Source: Eurosta solidaginis
Lineage: Eukaryota; Arthropoda; Insecta; Diptera; Tephritidae
Reading direction: 5' to 3'
Assembly (NCBI RefSeq): GCF_040869045.1
Contig: NC_090319.1
Span: 52,734,779 to 52,798,778 of the forward strand
DNA: 64,000 bases
Within the stretch, counting starts at the first letter, position 1. Each line of letters starts with the position of its first letter. Under the pieces are notes generated by a model. That model made no database searches. It saw nothing but the letters and a program-made list of their open reading frames with translations, and was not told the DNA's origin. The translations under genes and the position numbers were made by a program. Positions 43,085 to 54,413 of the stretch are shown piece by piece.

Positions 43085-43530
43085 TTCCAATTTTTAATAA
43101 CGGAAAGGTTTTATTCGTTGTGGATAAGACAAGTGTGATTGATAACTTCTGTATAGACGTCAAAATTACAAATAGAACCAATCACCTGATTTTTAATTGA
43201 CTATCGGCCACCGTGGTATGATAGTAGCATGGTCCGCCTACCACACCGTATGCCCTGGGTTCGCACCCCGGCCAAAGTGTATTTCTGCCATGAAAAGCTC
43301 TCAGTGAAAACTCATATGCCTTGCAGATGCCGTTCGGAGTCGGCATAAAACATGTAGGTCCCGTCCGGCCAATTGGTAGGGAAATCAAGAGGAGCACGAC
43401 GCAAAATGGAAGAGAAGCTCGGCCTTGGATCTCTTCGGAGGTTATCGCGCCTGACATTTATTTATTTATTTATCGTGTTCTCATTCTGTATCTATTTCTA
43501 TCACCCGCTGAAGATAGCCGGCCCCATTGT
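43085..43530 (+). repeat. Unnamed repeat, SINE-filled copy
   Basis: Flanks 43085-43205 and 43471-43530 match the complement of 38380-38575. A SINE interrupts it at 43206-43470, and the element at 43531-43895 interrupts it again; matching sequence resumes at about 43896. Confidence 0.72.
43206..43470 (+). mobile_element. tRNA-derived SINE with internal deletion
   Basis: GGCCACCGTGGTATGATAG head, GGGTTCGCACCCCGG B-box-like block and GTTCGGAGTCGGCATAAAAC body as in the copy at 17526. About 85 bases between the head and TGTATTTCTGCC are missing. It ends in (ATTT)n at 43456-43470. The empty site at 38340-38575 fixes the insertion point. Confidence 0.88.
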
Positions 43531-43895
43531 GAATTCATACAAGTGGCGAATGTTTGATAAAAACGTTCACAGTAGTAAACAGCATCGATCACCTGTTCAA
43601 TCGCTGTTCGATTACTTAAATAATTTACTCAATAGTGTTTTTCAAACATTTTTGTAGAAGACTGGTAATTTGCATTATTTACATATTTTAAAATGTTTGC
43701 TTAACTGGCTGCTACCATTTAATCCGTTAACTAGATTTTAGAAATTAATATTAATATGTAGTCTTATTTTCTGTATACACATTTAAAAGAAAAGTTTATT
43801 TATTCCCGACAGCCGTTCTCCCTGTCAGCTATTATTTGACAGGTAGGTATGGCAATGGAGGAATAGAAAGACTTCTCACTTGTATGAATGCACAA
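43531..43895. mobile_element. MITE with ATTGTGAATTCATACAAGT ends
   Basis: ATTGTGAATTCATACAAGT at the left is matched by ACTTGTATGAATGCACAAT at the right (about 365 bp). It interrupts the repeat that continues at 43896. A second family member is at 41637-42600. Confidence 0.75.
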
Positions 43896-43999
43896 TAGCC
43901 AGCCCTATGGGCCGCCATATTGAACATCCTATCAAACAGCTTCCAAAACGCTAAAAATTTGCAAAGATATCACACTTGCCTTATCCGCAATCTATTATT

Positions 44000-44655
44000 C
44001 ATTTCATACTGCTATGGTGAAGTAAATAGTTAAGTCTTTTTAGAGAACAGGTAAAGGACATTTCTAAGCTGGAAAAAGTTGCGGAAAGCGTGGAATACTG
44101 GAAAAAATATAGAGATCTGTTAAGGATATACATATGAACGTGAAATAGTTTCTTTGCGGCCATAGAATGCTCCAGATAAACGGCCAAATTGGTGAAAGTC
44201 CTATCTAAGGGAGGGACTGACAAAAATTGGCGACGGGAATAGTCACACAGTAGTGACGAGTCAGTATTCAGCAATTCAGCACACACTTCCCATCAGGAGA
44301 TGATGCTGAAGAGTTGTGTAACAACGTCTACGTATTCGGAATACGTCTCGAACAGTTACAGGATTGGTGGCAAATACCAACATTGTTTTGGCGATAAAAA
44401 CTTTTGCCAAATTCAAATCACCGGGCTCAGATGGGATATTCCCTGTTATGTTGCAGATGACAGAACGATTGTAGAATGGCAGAATGACTGTAGAATGGCT
44501 TAGAACATGAAACTGAATCACGTCACGCAGTATTCGAGAATGGCTCGGGTATTCTGCACACCGTAAGCGGGGAGAACCAGTCATATGCACCCGACCGCTT
44601 ACAGGCCTATTAGTTTGACATCTTTTCTGCTCAAAGCCCAAGACAAATTAAAAGA
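44000..44655 (+). pseudogene. LINE reverse-transcriptase remnant (decayed)
   Basis: In broken plus-strand frames one reads AKFKSPGSDGIFPVMLQ (near 44405-44455), the conserved start of a jockey/LOA-type RT, and YRPI.LTSFLLKA (near 44600-44640). Stops and frameshifts are frequent. Confidence 0.72.
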
Positions 44656-44662
44656 TATATAT

Positions 44663-45240
44663 TGTGACGAATATTAGCAACACTAAGGGATACTATCATC
44701 TCTAAGCCGATACTAGGCAGTGACTTGTATGCACATCAACAAATCAATCATTATGTCTACCCATATGTCCATACAAGCAGCGGAGAGGAACGCACAAACA
44801 CATGCATATATCTGAGATACTCCCAAAAGTAGGCAATCATCGGTGGAACAATCATTATGTCTACACATATGTACGTACACGCAGCGGAGAGAAGCGCACA
44901 AACACATGCAGATATCTTATCTGAGATGCTCACAAAAGTAGGCAATCATTTGTGCAAGTATCACTCACATATACACGCGCATATGAGAAACGTGCATCTG
45001 TAGCTATCGCTGGTAATTTTATAGCTGGTAAACAAATAGTAAATTCTAGAAACGTCTAGAAATATGCAAACGAGGAAACCGAAGAGTAAAAAGCAACACC
45101 AGCTGAGGCATGGCAAGTAGTTTGATTTAAGCACGCTATTTGTTGAGAAGTAGAAGTGTTATTGTGAAAGTAGTCTAATAAAGACCATTTTGCATAATTG
45201 AATATTGAAGTTATTTATTCAACAGTTTAGTGATTCGAAC
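44663..45240 (+). mobile_element. LTR copy, 3' end replaced by LINE junction
   Basis: It starts TGTGACGAATATTAGCAAC like the solo LTR at 11871 and matches it through ATTTATTCAACAGTTTAGTG to 45240. It contains a tandem duplication of about 105 bp (near 44750-44855 and 44860-44960, both with ACAAGCAGCGGAGAG-like words). The TATA box of the other copy is changed to AGAGTAAAAAG. The last about 45 bp of the LTR are absent at the LINE junction. Confidence 0.75.
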
Positions 45241-46634
45241 GTGGGAAGGGAGGCCATCAGTGCCACTACCGCCCCTCCCTTGGACCCCACCAGCAAGCCC
45301 TCCACCCAGCGACAAGTGTCTGGTGGGTCAACTGCTGGGGGCCTCAGGGTGAGGGGAGGGGTCGGCTATAGGGCCAAGGGCCAATCTAGGCAGGAAAGGG
45401 CTAAGGTAAAATCCAGCCATGGTACGCCAAAGGTCGGTACCTCTCGGGGAGGGGCACACCGACCGGGGGCCCTTGGGGCGTCTGCCGCCCATCTCGTAGC
45501 CACCAGCACGACTGCCACTCAGCGTCAAGCGTCTGGCGGGTTGGCTGCTGGGGGCTCCAGGGGTGTGAGGGGCCGGCTCCAGGGTCAAGGGAGTCAAAAA
45601 GCCCAGTCATCAGGACAAGCGCTGGGCTGCCGGATCCTGCGTAGGAATACCTCCTCTCCTGTTAGGGAGGGGGAAGTTTCCGCGGAGGACTGGGCGAAGG
45701 CTCAGCGTGATCTTGCTTGGGCGAAGCAAATATTGCCGGAGTTCAGCACTGGGTCGAGAGCGATGAAGCCTCGAAGCGCCAGCGGTCTATAGATGAAACC
45801 AACCCTACGGCGCCGAAAAGGGCCAAGGTGCAGGGAGGCTGGACTCGGTCTTTCGCCGAAATAGCCAAGGATCGGCAGATCATTGGTGTTATGGACGAGA
45901 GCAGCGAAGATGGCAGGATCCCGAAACAGCAGTGGAAGTGGATTGAGGCAGCGCTCGCTACTGTGGCCGTTAAGGTCAAAAAAGATAAACCTTGTCCGCC
46001 GCCTTCTTATACCGATGCGGGGTGGTTCCAGGGCAATATAAAACTAATTGCGTGTGACGACGCCAGGTCGGCGAAGCTTTATAAAGCCGCCGTTTCGCTG
46101 ATAGGGGAGGTGTATCCGGGCGCGTGCCTCAAGGTAATGGAGGCGTGTGATATCCCCTCACGACCAAGGGCGCGAGCCTGGGTTCCAGTGACGCCAACGG
46201 ACCCCGCTGTTATCCTGGAACTGCTCCAGGATTACAACCCGGGTCTACCGACCCAAAACTGGAAGGTGGTTAACGTGGAGAAGACTGAACGGGCCACGAT
46301 GCAGATAGTCCTGCTGCTCGACAGCGCAAGCGTCGAAGCGTTGAAAAGGCAGGATTTCAGGGTAAGCTACGGCTTCAAAAATATAAGCCTTAAGGTTTAT
46401 AAGGCTGACGTCGAAGCCTTGGTAAACCTTGCATCTCGTACGGAGGTGGCTGAACTCCCCCCCCCCCCAGTGAAGACGAGATGGAGGTAGACGAGGGCGA
46501 AGAAGCTGGTGGCTATGCTTCGGCAAGTTCGAGCGGAAGCTTGGCTCCCAGAGGGTTGTACTCTGAGGGTCAACTTCTGGAGGATGGCGATTCCGACGCG
46601 ACGCTCACGGAGGAGAGCACAATCAAGCAGTGAT
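45241..46634 (+). pseudogene. LOA-like LINE ORF1 (frameshifted)
   Basis: The first part is Gly/Ser/Thr-rich with a repeated module (two copies containing STQRQVSGG / ATQRQASGG). Then come AEDWAKAQRDLAWAKQILPE and, in another frame, a longer domain with RSFAEIAKDRQ, FQGNIKLIACDDARSAKLY, PRARAWVP and a Lys-rich end. This resembles ORF1 proteins of insect LOA/R1-type LINEs (a DUF4780-like region, from memory). A C-run at 46459-46468 shifts the frame. In the shifted frame an acidic tail ends at TGA 46631-46633, overlapping the start of ORF2. The GC-rich, C/G-ending codon use differs from its AT-rich surroundings. Confidence 0.8.
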
Positions 46635-48985
46635 CCGGGTCCTCCAAATAAACCTGCATCACTGCAAAGCAGCATCAGCTGCACTCCTACTGCACCTGTC
46701 TTCAGGTGTGGTAGACATCGTTCTAGTCCAGAAGCCGTGGATCACTGGCAATAGGATCTGTGGCCTGCGGACACCAGCGTATAAGCTTTATAGCGCTCAG
46801 GAAAAGGGTAAGCCTCGCACATGTATATTGGCTAAGGCTACTCTTAATGTTTTTCTTCTACCCAACTATAGCGATGGGGATTTGACAGCGGTCAGCGTCG
46901 AGGGGCTAGGGAGGAGCTTTAAACTTGCCTCCTTCTACCTAGCGCACGATCACCAAGGCTCATTACCACCGGCTAATTTCAAGGAGTTCGTGAGAGCGGC
47001 AAATCCACGAAACGACTTTATGTTGCTTGGAGGCGACGCCAATGCTCATCACACCCAGTGGGGCAGCAGAGATACAAATGACCGAGGTGAGTCTCTTTTC
47101 AACTATCTGTTAGGCACTAACCTGAGTATATGTAATAGGTGAAATGATCCCACTCTCATTACGAGGAACCGCAAAGAGGTCCTTGACATAACACTGGTCA
47201 CAGACTCTTTCAGTGACCTTATCGTTTCATGGAGGGTTCTAAAGTAGCACTCCTTTTCTGACCATAGATATATAAGTTTTTCTATATCGCAGGCGCACGC
47301 AAGTCCTAAGTATATACAAAATATTAGAAGAACTAACTGGGGCTACTATAAGAAGATTGTAGGTAAAAAGCTATCTGAGGAGGTAGGAGTCCCAGAAAGC
47401 GAGGAGGAGCTGGACGTGTTTGTAAACAATTTCAGTCAAAATTGCAGGAATGCTTTAGATAGGGCTTGCCCGGCTAAAAAGTTTTGGAAACTCACAAACC
47501 ACCATGGTGGTCGTCTGATCTTGATAAACTTAGAAAGTCATGTAGGGCGGCCTTCATTAAAGCAAAGCATGATGGACATGAATCCTCATGGGCTGCTTAT
47601 AAAGCGAAGATAAATATATATAAAAAAGCAATCCGGAATGGAAAGCGATCCTCCTGGAGGGATTTCTGCGGCAGGATTGAATCCGCATCCGCGGCCTCCC
47701 GGTTAAGGAAGGTGCTATCGAAATCTCCAACTCAGCTAAGTTACGTCCTAAAGCCGGATGGGCACTGGACGGACTCCAGCGCTGAAACCGTAAACCTGCT
47801 AATGGATACCCACTTCCCAGCAGGAACGGGCGTGTCTTCAAGTATTGTCAGCGGAGGGTCACCTAATGATCAGCTGATAAGCGAACTCACTGATGATAAA
47901 AGGATAGATTGGGCTTTACAGACCTTCAAGCCCTACAAATCGCCGGGGCCGGATGGAATTTTTCCGGCTCAGCTCCAGTATACTGCCGAACTTATAAGGC
48001 CCTGGATTAAAGGGATGTTTATAGGTTGTTTAGGCTAAATTACGTACCAGTATCGTGGAGGGAAGTCAACGTGATCTTTATCCCCAAGGCAGGGAAACCC
48101 TCCCACTCTAAACCAAATGATTATAGGCCTATAATCTTATCTTCTTTTCTGCTTAAAGCGCTTGAAAGACTTCTAGAGGACCACATCAGGAGGAGGATTG
48201 AGCCGTCGCTTCTTTCGCAAGCACAGCATGCCTATACTAAGGGCAGGTCAACTGACACGGCCTTGCACTCACTGGTATCCGCTATCGAAAGGTCACTAGA
48301 CCTCAAGGAATACACATTGGTGGCATTTCTAGATATAGCAGTTGTTTTCAACAACGTTCTCCCTGAGTCCATCACCTCGGCGCTGACCGATCTGGGGTTG
48401 GACGCGTGCCTGGTGGAGTTTATATACAATCTGCTTACGCGTAGGCAGATTAGAACTGAGCTAGGTGGATGCGTGATCCGCAGACCGGTCGGCAGAGGCA
48501 CTCTGCAGGGAGGTGTTCTCTCTCCGCTACTTTGGGTGGTTACCGTCAACCAACTACTCCGCCTCATGGAATCGGAAGGTCACCAAGTGATCGCGTATGC
48601 AGATGACATCTGCGTCACCATGCGGGGGAAATTTCCGCAAACTCTTTGCAACCTAATGGAAGGGACACTATCCAAAATCTCGCACTGGGCCACAGCCACA
48701 GGCTTGGAATTCAACCCGGACAAAACCGAGCTTGTCCCCTTCACGAAGAGGTATAAGGTGCCAAATCTAACACCGCCAAGAATTGGGGGTACGTTTTTAG
48801 CGTTTAGCGATCGAGTCAAGTATTTGGGAATAATTCTGGATAGGAAGCTATTATGGAGTGACCATATAGTGGAGCGATGCAAGAAGGCAGCAGCAGCGCT
48901 GTTCACCTGCAAGAGGGCAATTGGCACCTCCTGGGGATTCTCCCCCAAGGTGACATACTGGATTTATACAGCCATTGTCCCAATT
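46630..48985 (+). pseudogene. LOA-like LINE ORF2: endonuclease and reverse transcriptase, 3' truncated
   Basis: The endonuclease domain begins VLQINLHHCKAASAALL and has DIVLVQKPW and GGDANAHHTQWGSRD. It is followed by the RT: PYKSPGPDGIFPAQLQ, VIFIPKAGKPSH, YRPIILSSFLLKALERL, QHAYTKGRSTDTAL, FLDIAVVFNNV, LQGGVLSPLLW and the catalytic YADDICVT. In-frame stops at about 47140 and 47245 and frame changes near 47480 and 48030 make it inactive. The usual E in VQEPW is K here, an altered endonuclease motif. The sequence stops at about 48985 in the RT C-terminal region, so no RNase H is present. The reading order and motifs fit the LOA clade of the jockey superfamily. Confidence 0.88.
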
Positions 48986-49272
48986 CCACATTTTCCCAAT
49001 TCAACATTTTCTTGGTGGTGTTAGGCATTGACCTCATATAATTCCATACAGAATTTGAATGTTATGGGATTTATACCTTCAGAGTTATGCAGTACCAAAG
49101 ATTTCATTTGTATGGGAGGTGCCACGCCCTTTTTATATATCCATATTATTTTTAGCCTAAAACCTTCCCGTTGATCGAAGGAACCTATGGCCAAAATTTT
49201 GTGATGATTGAAGTGTGAGAAATACGTTTCCATAGGTAATACACACACACAGAATTTGATTTTTATATATAT
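48986..49272 (-). repeat. Dispersed repeat fragment
   Basis: It contains GGAGGTGCCACGCCCTTTTT, ACACACACAGAATTTGATTT and an end TATATATATAGAT. These words are typical, from memory, of a common fly repeat. It abuts the truncated LINE on one side and a foldback arm on the other. Confidence 0.5.
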
Positions 49273-49485
49273 AGATGGCACTATTGTGAATATTTGCACT
49301 GCATTACCGCCAGTTGCTATTGTACGCTAGATGGCATAGCACGCTGTAAGCTGTAAAGTTTTAATTGATTGACGGATTGCTATTATACGGTAGATGGCAG
49401 CGCAAGCTGTAGTAAGTTAACAGCTGATTTCTGTTGATATTTTATAACAGACTTTTATATTGGTTGCGGATCAGGCTCGTATGGA
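49273..49485 (-). repeat. Partial arm of the 8540-type foldback element
   Basis: GGCACTATTGTGAATATTTG, then ATTGCACTGCATTACCG-like words, and at the end ATATTGGTTGCGGATCAGGC match the left arm at 8540-8917. About 60 bases are internally duplicated (two GCTAGATGGCA / GGTAGATGGCA modules). Confidence 0.75.
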
Positions 49486-49927
49486 TATATTCAGTACATA
49501 TATTTAACGTCCTTGCCCAGTCTCCATTTCAACCTAATTTAACATAGACACTGCTACTTAAGCTTCCCTTGCTGTTTGCAGTCGGAATGGGCATTTGCGA
49601 AGTAGATATGGCTAAAACGTCTTATAGCACTCGGACACGCACACGTTTCAAAAGTCTATACTCTGTGCGTATTCATTTAGCAACCCTTTCGATTTTTGTT
49701 ATTTTTGAAGTTGACGAAATTTTCCACTTCAAAAAGTACAAAAAAAAAAACCAAACGTAAATATGTCCGTTTAAATAAATTTGAGGGTACAACTCATTCT
49801 GTGGTGAATAATTTTAAAAGGGCCGGTAAATATAAATATTTTTTAAAGAGGATTTTCATTAAAAATCACGGATTCAAACATTCTAAGGTATCCAACTCAC
49901 ACTGAGCCATCGCTTGGTGCCATCGAA
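49486..49927 (+). promoter_or_regulatory. Probable upstream/5' UTR region of the PPPDE gene
   Basis: There is no repeat recognised between the foldback arm and the start codon at 49928. An A-rich run lies at 49740. No TATA box at a fitting distance could be chosen with confidence. The role is inferred from position only. Confidence 0.3.
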
Positions 49928-50499
49928 ATGCCTAGAAAAAGATTACGCCTATCAAAGCGAAAACCGCCACCGGCAGAAACTTCAATAACGTCACAATCAC
50001 TCCCACCACCAATTCCACCAAAACATGAAGAGCCCGTCTATCTCAACGTCTACGATTTAGCGCGCATCAATGAGTACACAAAAACTGTCGGCCTTGGTGT
50101 TTATCATACCGGTGTTGAGGTATATGGCGTTGAGTATGGTTACGCTGGTCACGGACGCGACTTTCTGGAATTTTTCGTATGACACCGCGTAATCAAGCCG
50201 AACTAAATAATTCATGTTACTATAATCGCAGCATATTTTTAGGCGTAACAACATTAACACCACAAGAGGTCAATGAGGTGATCAATGAGTTGGGTGCATA
50301 TTTCCAGGGTCATTACTATCATTTAACCAGTTTCAACTGCAATCATTTTTCGAACGCGCTAGCTCAATTGTTATGTGGGCACAAAATACCGCGTTGGGTA
50401 AATCGTGTGGCAAATATTGTAACGGTTTTCCCTATACTAAAACGTTTATTGCCAAAAGAGGTGATAATACCAAGGAAGCATATACTTGTGTCGCGCTAG
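49928..50499 (+). CDS. PPPDE (DeSI-like) cysteine isopeptidase, one frameshift
   Basis: PPPDE proteins are papain-like cysteine peptidases that act on SUMO or ubiquitin conjugates. A basic, Pro-rich N-terminus (MPRKRLRLSKRKPPP) leads to the domain: EPVYLNVYDLARINEYTKTV, GLGVYHTGVEVYG with the catalytic His, a Gly-His segment, then in the next frame SGIFRMTPRN, YYHLTSFNCNHFSNAL with the catalytic Cys, and KIPRWVNRVANIV. The frame changes by one base in the T-run near 50163-50165, where TTT stands for what should be a four-T run. Apart from that both catalytic residues and the whole domain are present (about 190 residues, usual for DESI2-type proteins). It is intronless; no poly-A tail or target repeat marks it as a retrocopy. 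It may be a pseudogene or an assembly/sequencing error in a homopolymer. Confidence 0.85.
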
Positions 50500-51085
50500 G
50501 CATCAGGTCTCTTCAAAGGCATCTCACAAATAATAAGGGCGCAGTAGAAATGGAAAAATTAAATAGGTCTCATATGGTCATAGAAATATTTCTGTAGAAA
50601 ATTATAAATATTTACCAAAGAATAGGCTATTCCAATTAAGATGAAGCGATATTGATGATGATCCGATGCCGATAACTTCATCGGTCAACATATATTCGAA
50701 ACAAGACATATTATTTAAGTCAATATCGGTTGAACTTATGTAAACCCTTTACGTAAAAAATATCAAAAAATTATATAAATTATATACTATTTTTAACCCA
50801 TAGTACCTGGAGTCCATTCATTAATTTATTGGGATTTAACTGTCGTGGTGCCTTTCACTTTATTATGGAACTACTGGATGTCGCAGAGTGTAGTGGAACA
50901 AAACTCGAAGGTAACCATTACTAAACCCTAGCTACTTTAGACGGCGGATAACGTGAACCACTTAGGGGGCATACGAAAGTAGACAAATTGAGTGTTTGCG
51001 AACCCTAAAAGGACATTCCGCTATTCGTTACTCTAGCTCCATTTAAGTTAACTTTTTATCGAAACCGTTGATTAAATTAGTAATA
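50500..51085. other. Downstream intergenic DNA
   Basis: No recognised gene or repeat. The 3' UTR of the PPPDE gene probably lies here, but no clear AATAAA near the stop could be assigned. Confidence 0.4.
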
Positions 51086-51089
51086 AAAA

Positions 51090-51423
51090 AAATAAATGTA
51101 AGGCGCCATAACCTCCGAAGAGATCTAAGGCCGAGCTTCTCTTCCAATTTGCGTCGTGCTCCTCTTGATTTTCCCTACAAATTGGCCGGACGGGACCTAC
51201 GTGATTTTATGCCGACTCCGAACGGCATCTGCAAGGCAGATGAGTTTTCACTGAGAGCTTTTCATGGCAGAAATACACCCGGAGCGACCCCGCTTAGAAA
51301 AATTTTCTTTCTAATTGAAAAACCTTATTTCTAAAATTTTTGATGTTGCTTTGCCCGGGCTTTGAACCTAGGGCATCCGGTGTGGTAGGCGGAGCACGCT
51401 ACCATCACACCACGGTGGCCGCA
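51090..51423 (-). mobile_element. tRNA-derived SINE (reverse)
   Basis: The complement shows GGCCACCGTGGTGTGATGG, then GGCAAAGCAACATCAAAAAT, GGCATAAAATCACG and GAGCTTCTCTTCCAA in the expected order, at nearly full length. The tail side lies at 51090 and the head at 51423. Confidence 0.9.
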
Positions 51424-51969
51424 TGAAAACGCTTTCTTTTATACAAAATATTTCTAAATTACTAACATATTTACACTAATACTTACAAACTAGATGTACA
51501 TGAATTCATAATAAACAAATGCTAGTCAGCGTATTCTAATAACCCATTTATGTATATACGTATGGGGTTATGCAGTCAATATGACTAATGGGCACATATC
51601 TGTGGAAATTTGAAAAAACAACCTAATTCGAATTAGGATAAAATTGATATTCTGGCTTCATAACAGAAATCCATTACAGATCTCCCTGTGTTACCTACTC
51701 ATAGTCCTAGCGCCAAATGGCTGCTACAAAATATAGGGAGTTACAATGGTAAATTGTGGCTAGCTTTTCAGATAAAGACCTATGTATTGCCATTATCCTA
51801 ACTCGAATTATGTTGTTTTTTCAATATGTCTGTCAGTGCGACTAATCGACATATGTGTCGGTCAATGTGACGGGTTGAAAAATGTAAGCAAATTCATGCT
51901 GAGTTCAAGTGATTATTTGGGTCAGTAAAATTTGACTACTTGTGTGGTCTATAAGTATGTGTATATATT
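51424..51969. other. Intergenic, no feature recognised
   Basis: AT-rich DNA without supported features. Confidence 0.4.
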
Positions 51970-53433
51970 CACCCTTATCGAAAGTTCACGCGGAAAAGTG
52001 TTCACCTTCACTTCTTTTGTTCGGGTGAACTTTTTCCGCCTATCGGCAATTTCGGGCGAACAAAAGTTCACTTCGAAACAGCTGATGCTCTATTGCGAAT
52101 GGGCAGTGAACAAATAATTTACTTACAACTGTGTAAATTTTGTAACCAAGCATAAATTTCCTTAAAATACAACAAAAATATAAATAAAAAATGTATAAAA
52201 TAATGTTTAGTATTGCACTTAGGTTGGTATTGATTGAGCGTGAGGAGAATATACATAAATGTGAAAGCGGTTCGGAGGCAATTAAGGGACAGTTCTAACC
52301 CTTTGGAGCTAATTGATTCACTGTTAGCTAAAAATTACTATTTTCAGCACTTTTGAATAATAAGTAAATTTTTTTCAATTAGCTTTCGCCAATATTACAA
52401 GCTAAACAAGCTGGCATTCTAATCACCCTTATCGTGAAGTTCACGCGGAAAAGTGTTCGCCTTCACTTCTTTTGTTCGGGTGAACTTTTTCCGCCTATCG
52501 ACAATTTCGGGCGAACAAAAGTTCACTTCGAAACAGCTGATGCTCTATTGCGAATGGGCAGTGAACAAATAATTTACTTACAACTGTGTAAATTTTGTAA
52601 CCAAGCATAAATTTCCTTAAAATACAACAAAAATATAAATAAAAAATGTATAAAATAATGTTTAGTATTGCACTTAGGTTGGTATTGATTGAGCGTGAGG
52701 AGAATATACATAAATGTGAAAGCGGTTCGGAGGCAATACAGGCACAGTTCTAACCCTTTGGAGCTAATTGCTTCACTGTAAGCTAAAAATTACTATTGTC
52801 AGCACTTTTGAATAATAAGTTAATTTTTTTTTCAATTAGCTTTTGCCAATATTACAGGCTAAACAAGCCGGCATTCTGATATTGGTTAGATATTCTTACC
52901 AACTCCTTGCCACAATTGAAGCAAAACATTGGAGTTCCACCAATTGAAAAGTTGAGTACATGTATTCGTTTTTTCGCATAGGGAAAGGCGTTGCAAAGGA
53001 CGAAATGGGTCGTAGCCAATCTTGTTTCAGTGAGGTGTTCCAACATTTTGGAACCGTTGCTTTGTCCACAATGGATAACTTGGCCAACTGATACGTTGTC
53101 ATAAAAAATAGAATTTACAGCAATAAAGGAATTTCAATTCTTCCACTCAGCTTCCGATTATGCATTATTTATTGATTTATTTCTAGTAATAAAAGAACAT
53201 ATAATTATAAGAGTATCAAATTTCAAAACAAAAAATTACTTAAATTTTGTTTTCCTCTCGTTCGCCTGTAAAATATAAGTGAACAAATTTGGGTGTTCAT
53301 TTCGCCCGAACAAAGAGTTGCCGATAAGGTGCAATCTTTTTCGAACACGAAAAATTTTTTCGCCACCCTCTGCGATAGGGTGAACAAAAACTGTGAATAT
53401 TTTCGGGTGAAAATAAAACTCGCGATAAGGGTG
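51970..53433. mobile_element. CACCCTTATCG-ended element with duplicated left part
   Basis: The left end CACCCTTATCG occurs at 51970 and again at 52424. The 51970-52420 and 52424-52877 segments are about 455-bp direct repeats with few differences (for example GTTCACGCGGAAAAGTGTTC in both). The right end CGCGATAAGGGTG at 53433 is the inverted terminus. Between 52878 and 53290 is a unique interior; its minus-strand peptide with a C-x2-C (CFNCGKELV) could be a captured or transposase fragment, but I do not recognise it. Subterminal GGGCGAACAAAAGTTCAC words repeat in both orientations. Confidence 0.78.
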
Positions 53434-53574
53434 ATTGTATCGTTAAATGCATTCAAAGTGAGGCGCATTCCAAGTAACACTACACTACCTATACTTATCA
53501 AATTTTGTTTACCTGTGCTTCAATAGTGATCTTGAGCCACAACAAAGTTATAAGGTTAGCGCAAAGGCACTCAA

Positions 53575-54290
53575 ATAGCGGACGAGACGATGGACGTGTA
53601 CACCTATAGCTCCAAAATAATGGAAGAAGTAGGGAATGAGGTATACTGTGCTGATCCATAAATTAACATATCCAACAAGCTTTCTGATCACTGGAGTGTA
53701 TTTCAGGCGAAAGTAATAGTCGTGACCAAGCAATAGAACTATAAAGGAAAACAGCCCAAAATGCAGCCGAGCCAACTTTCATCCTGACAGCCATGCAGCC
53801 ATTAAGGCTGTGATCTTTGCTGCGTTGTAACCATTTTCTAGAAATAATCGGGATTAGGAACTGACTTCTTTATTGGGTCCCCAAGTATTCGGAAATATTG
53901 AGAAATTAAAAAGCGGATAAGCTCGCTAAGAAGGGCGTAAAAAGGAGATAAGACGTAGAACCAAGCTGCAAAGTGTCGAAGATCACCTGCAGGCCCCAGG
54001 ACCTTATACTAACAAATTTTCTTTTATCACTAAATATAGGATTGTAGGCTCGTGATGGGTATTCTGACTGGATACTGCCTTCTGGCGTGACATGGTTTTA
54101 AAATAGGCCACGGCAGTAATAGCAGATGTTGGAAGTGCGGGTTGAAAGAGGTAAGGATCAAATGCATACCTGCGCTCGCCAGGCTTAAACTGCTGCTATT
54201 AGAAGTGACGCAGCCGGATAGTTCTTGAAGACTTCTACCATTTGCCAGAGGCCGAAATGATTTTACAACATATGTAGGTCCTGGATTTGG
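53575..54290 (+). pseudogene. LINE RNase H and C-terminal remnant
   Basis: In broken plus-strand frames one reads MDVYTYSSKI, NKLSDHWSVFQAKV (RNase H), AAIKAVIFAAL, WVPKYSEI with KADKLAKKG (the RNase H H-S-G / K-A-D region), and CPALAR-like and LLPFARGRNDF further on. This is the C-terminal half of an R1/LOA/jockey-type ORF2 with many stops. Confidence 0.72.
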
Positions 54291-54413
54291 ATAGTCTTTT
54301 ATAGTTTGGTCGTCGAGCAAACTTCTGCTGACACTATGGGCAAATTGAGTCCTAAATAAATTTCCCCATTTCTCATATACATTTCCCCTTTTCTCAAGTA
54401 GAAAAAAGAAAAT

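Noticed and set aside
44276..44641. Minus-strand frame of 121 codons
   Set aside because: It is antisense to a decayed LINE RT whose plus-strand motifs (FKSPGSDGIFP) are clear.
53548..53775. Hydrophobic minus-strand frame resembling a membrane protein
   Set aside because: It is antisense to the LINE RNase H remnant on the plus strand.
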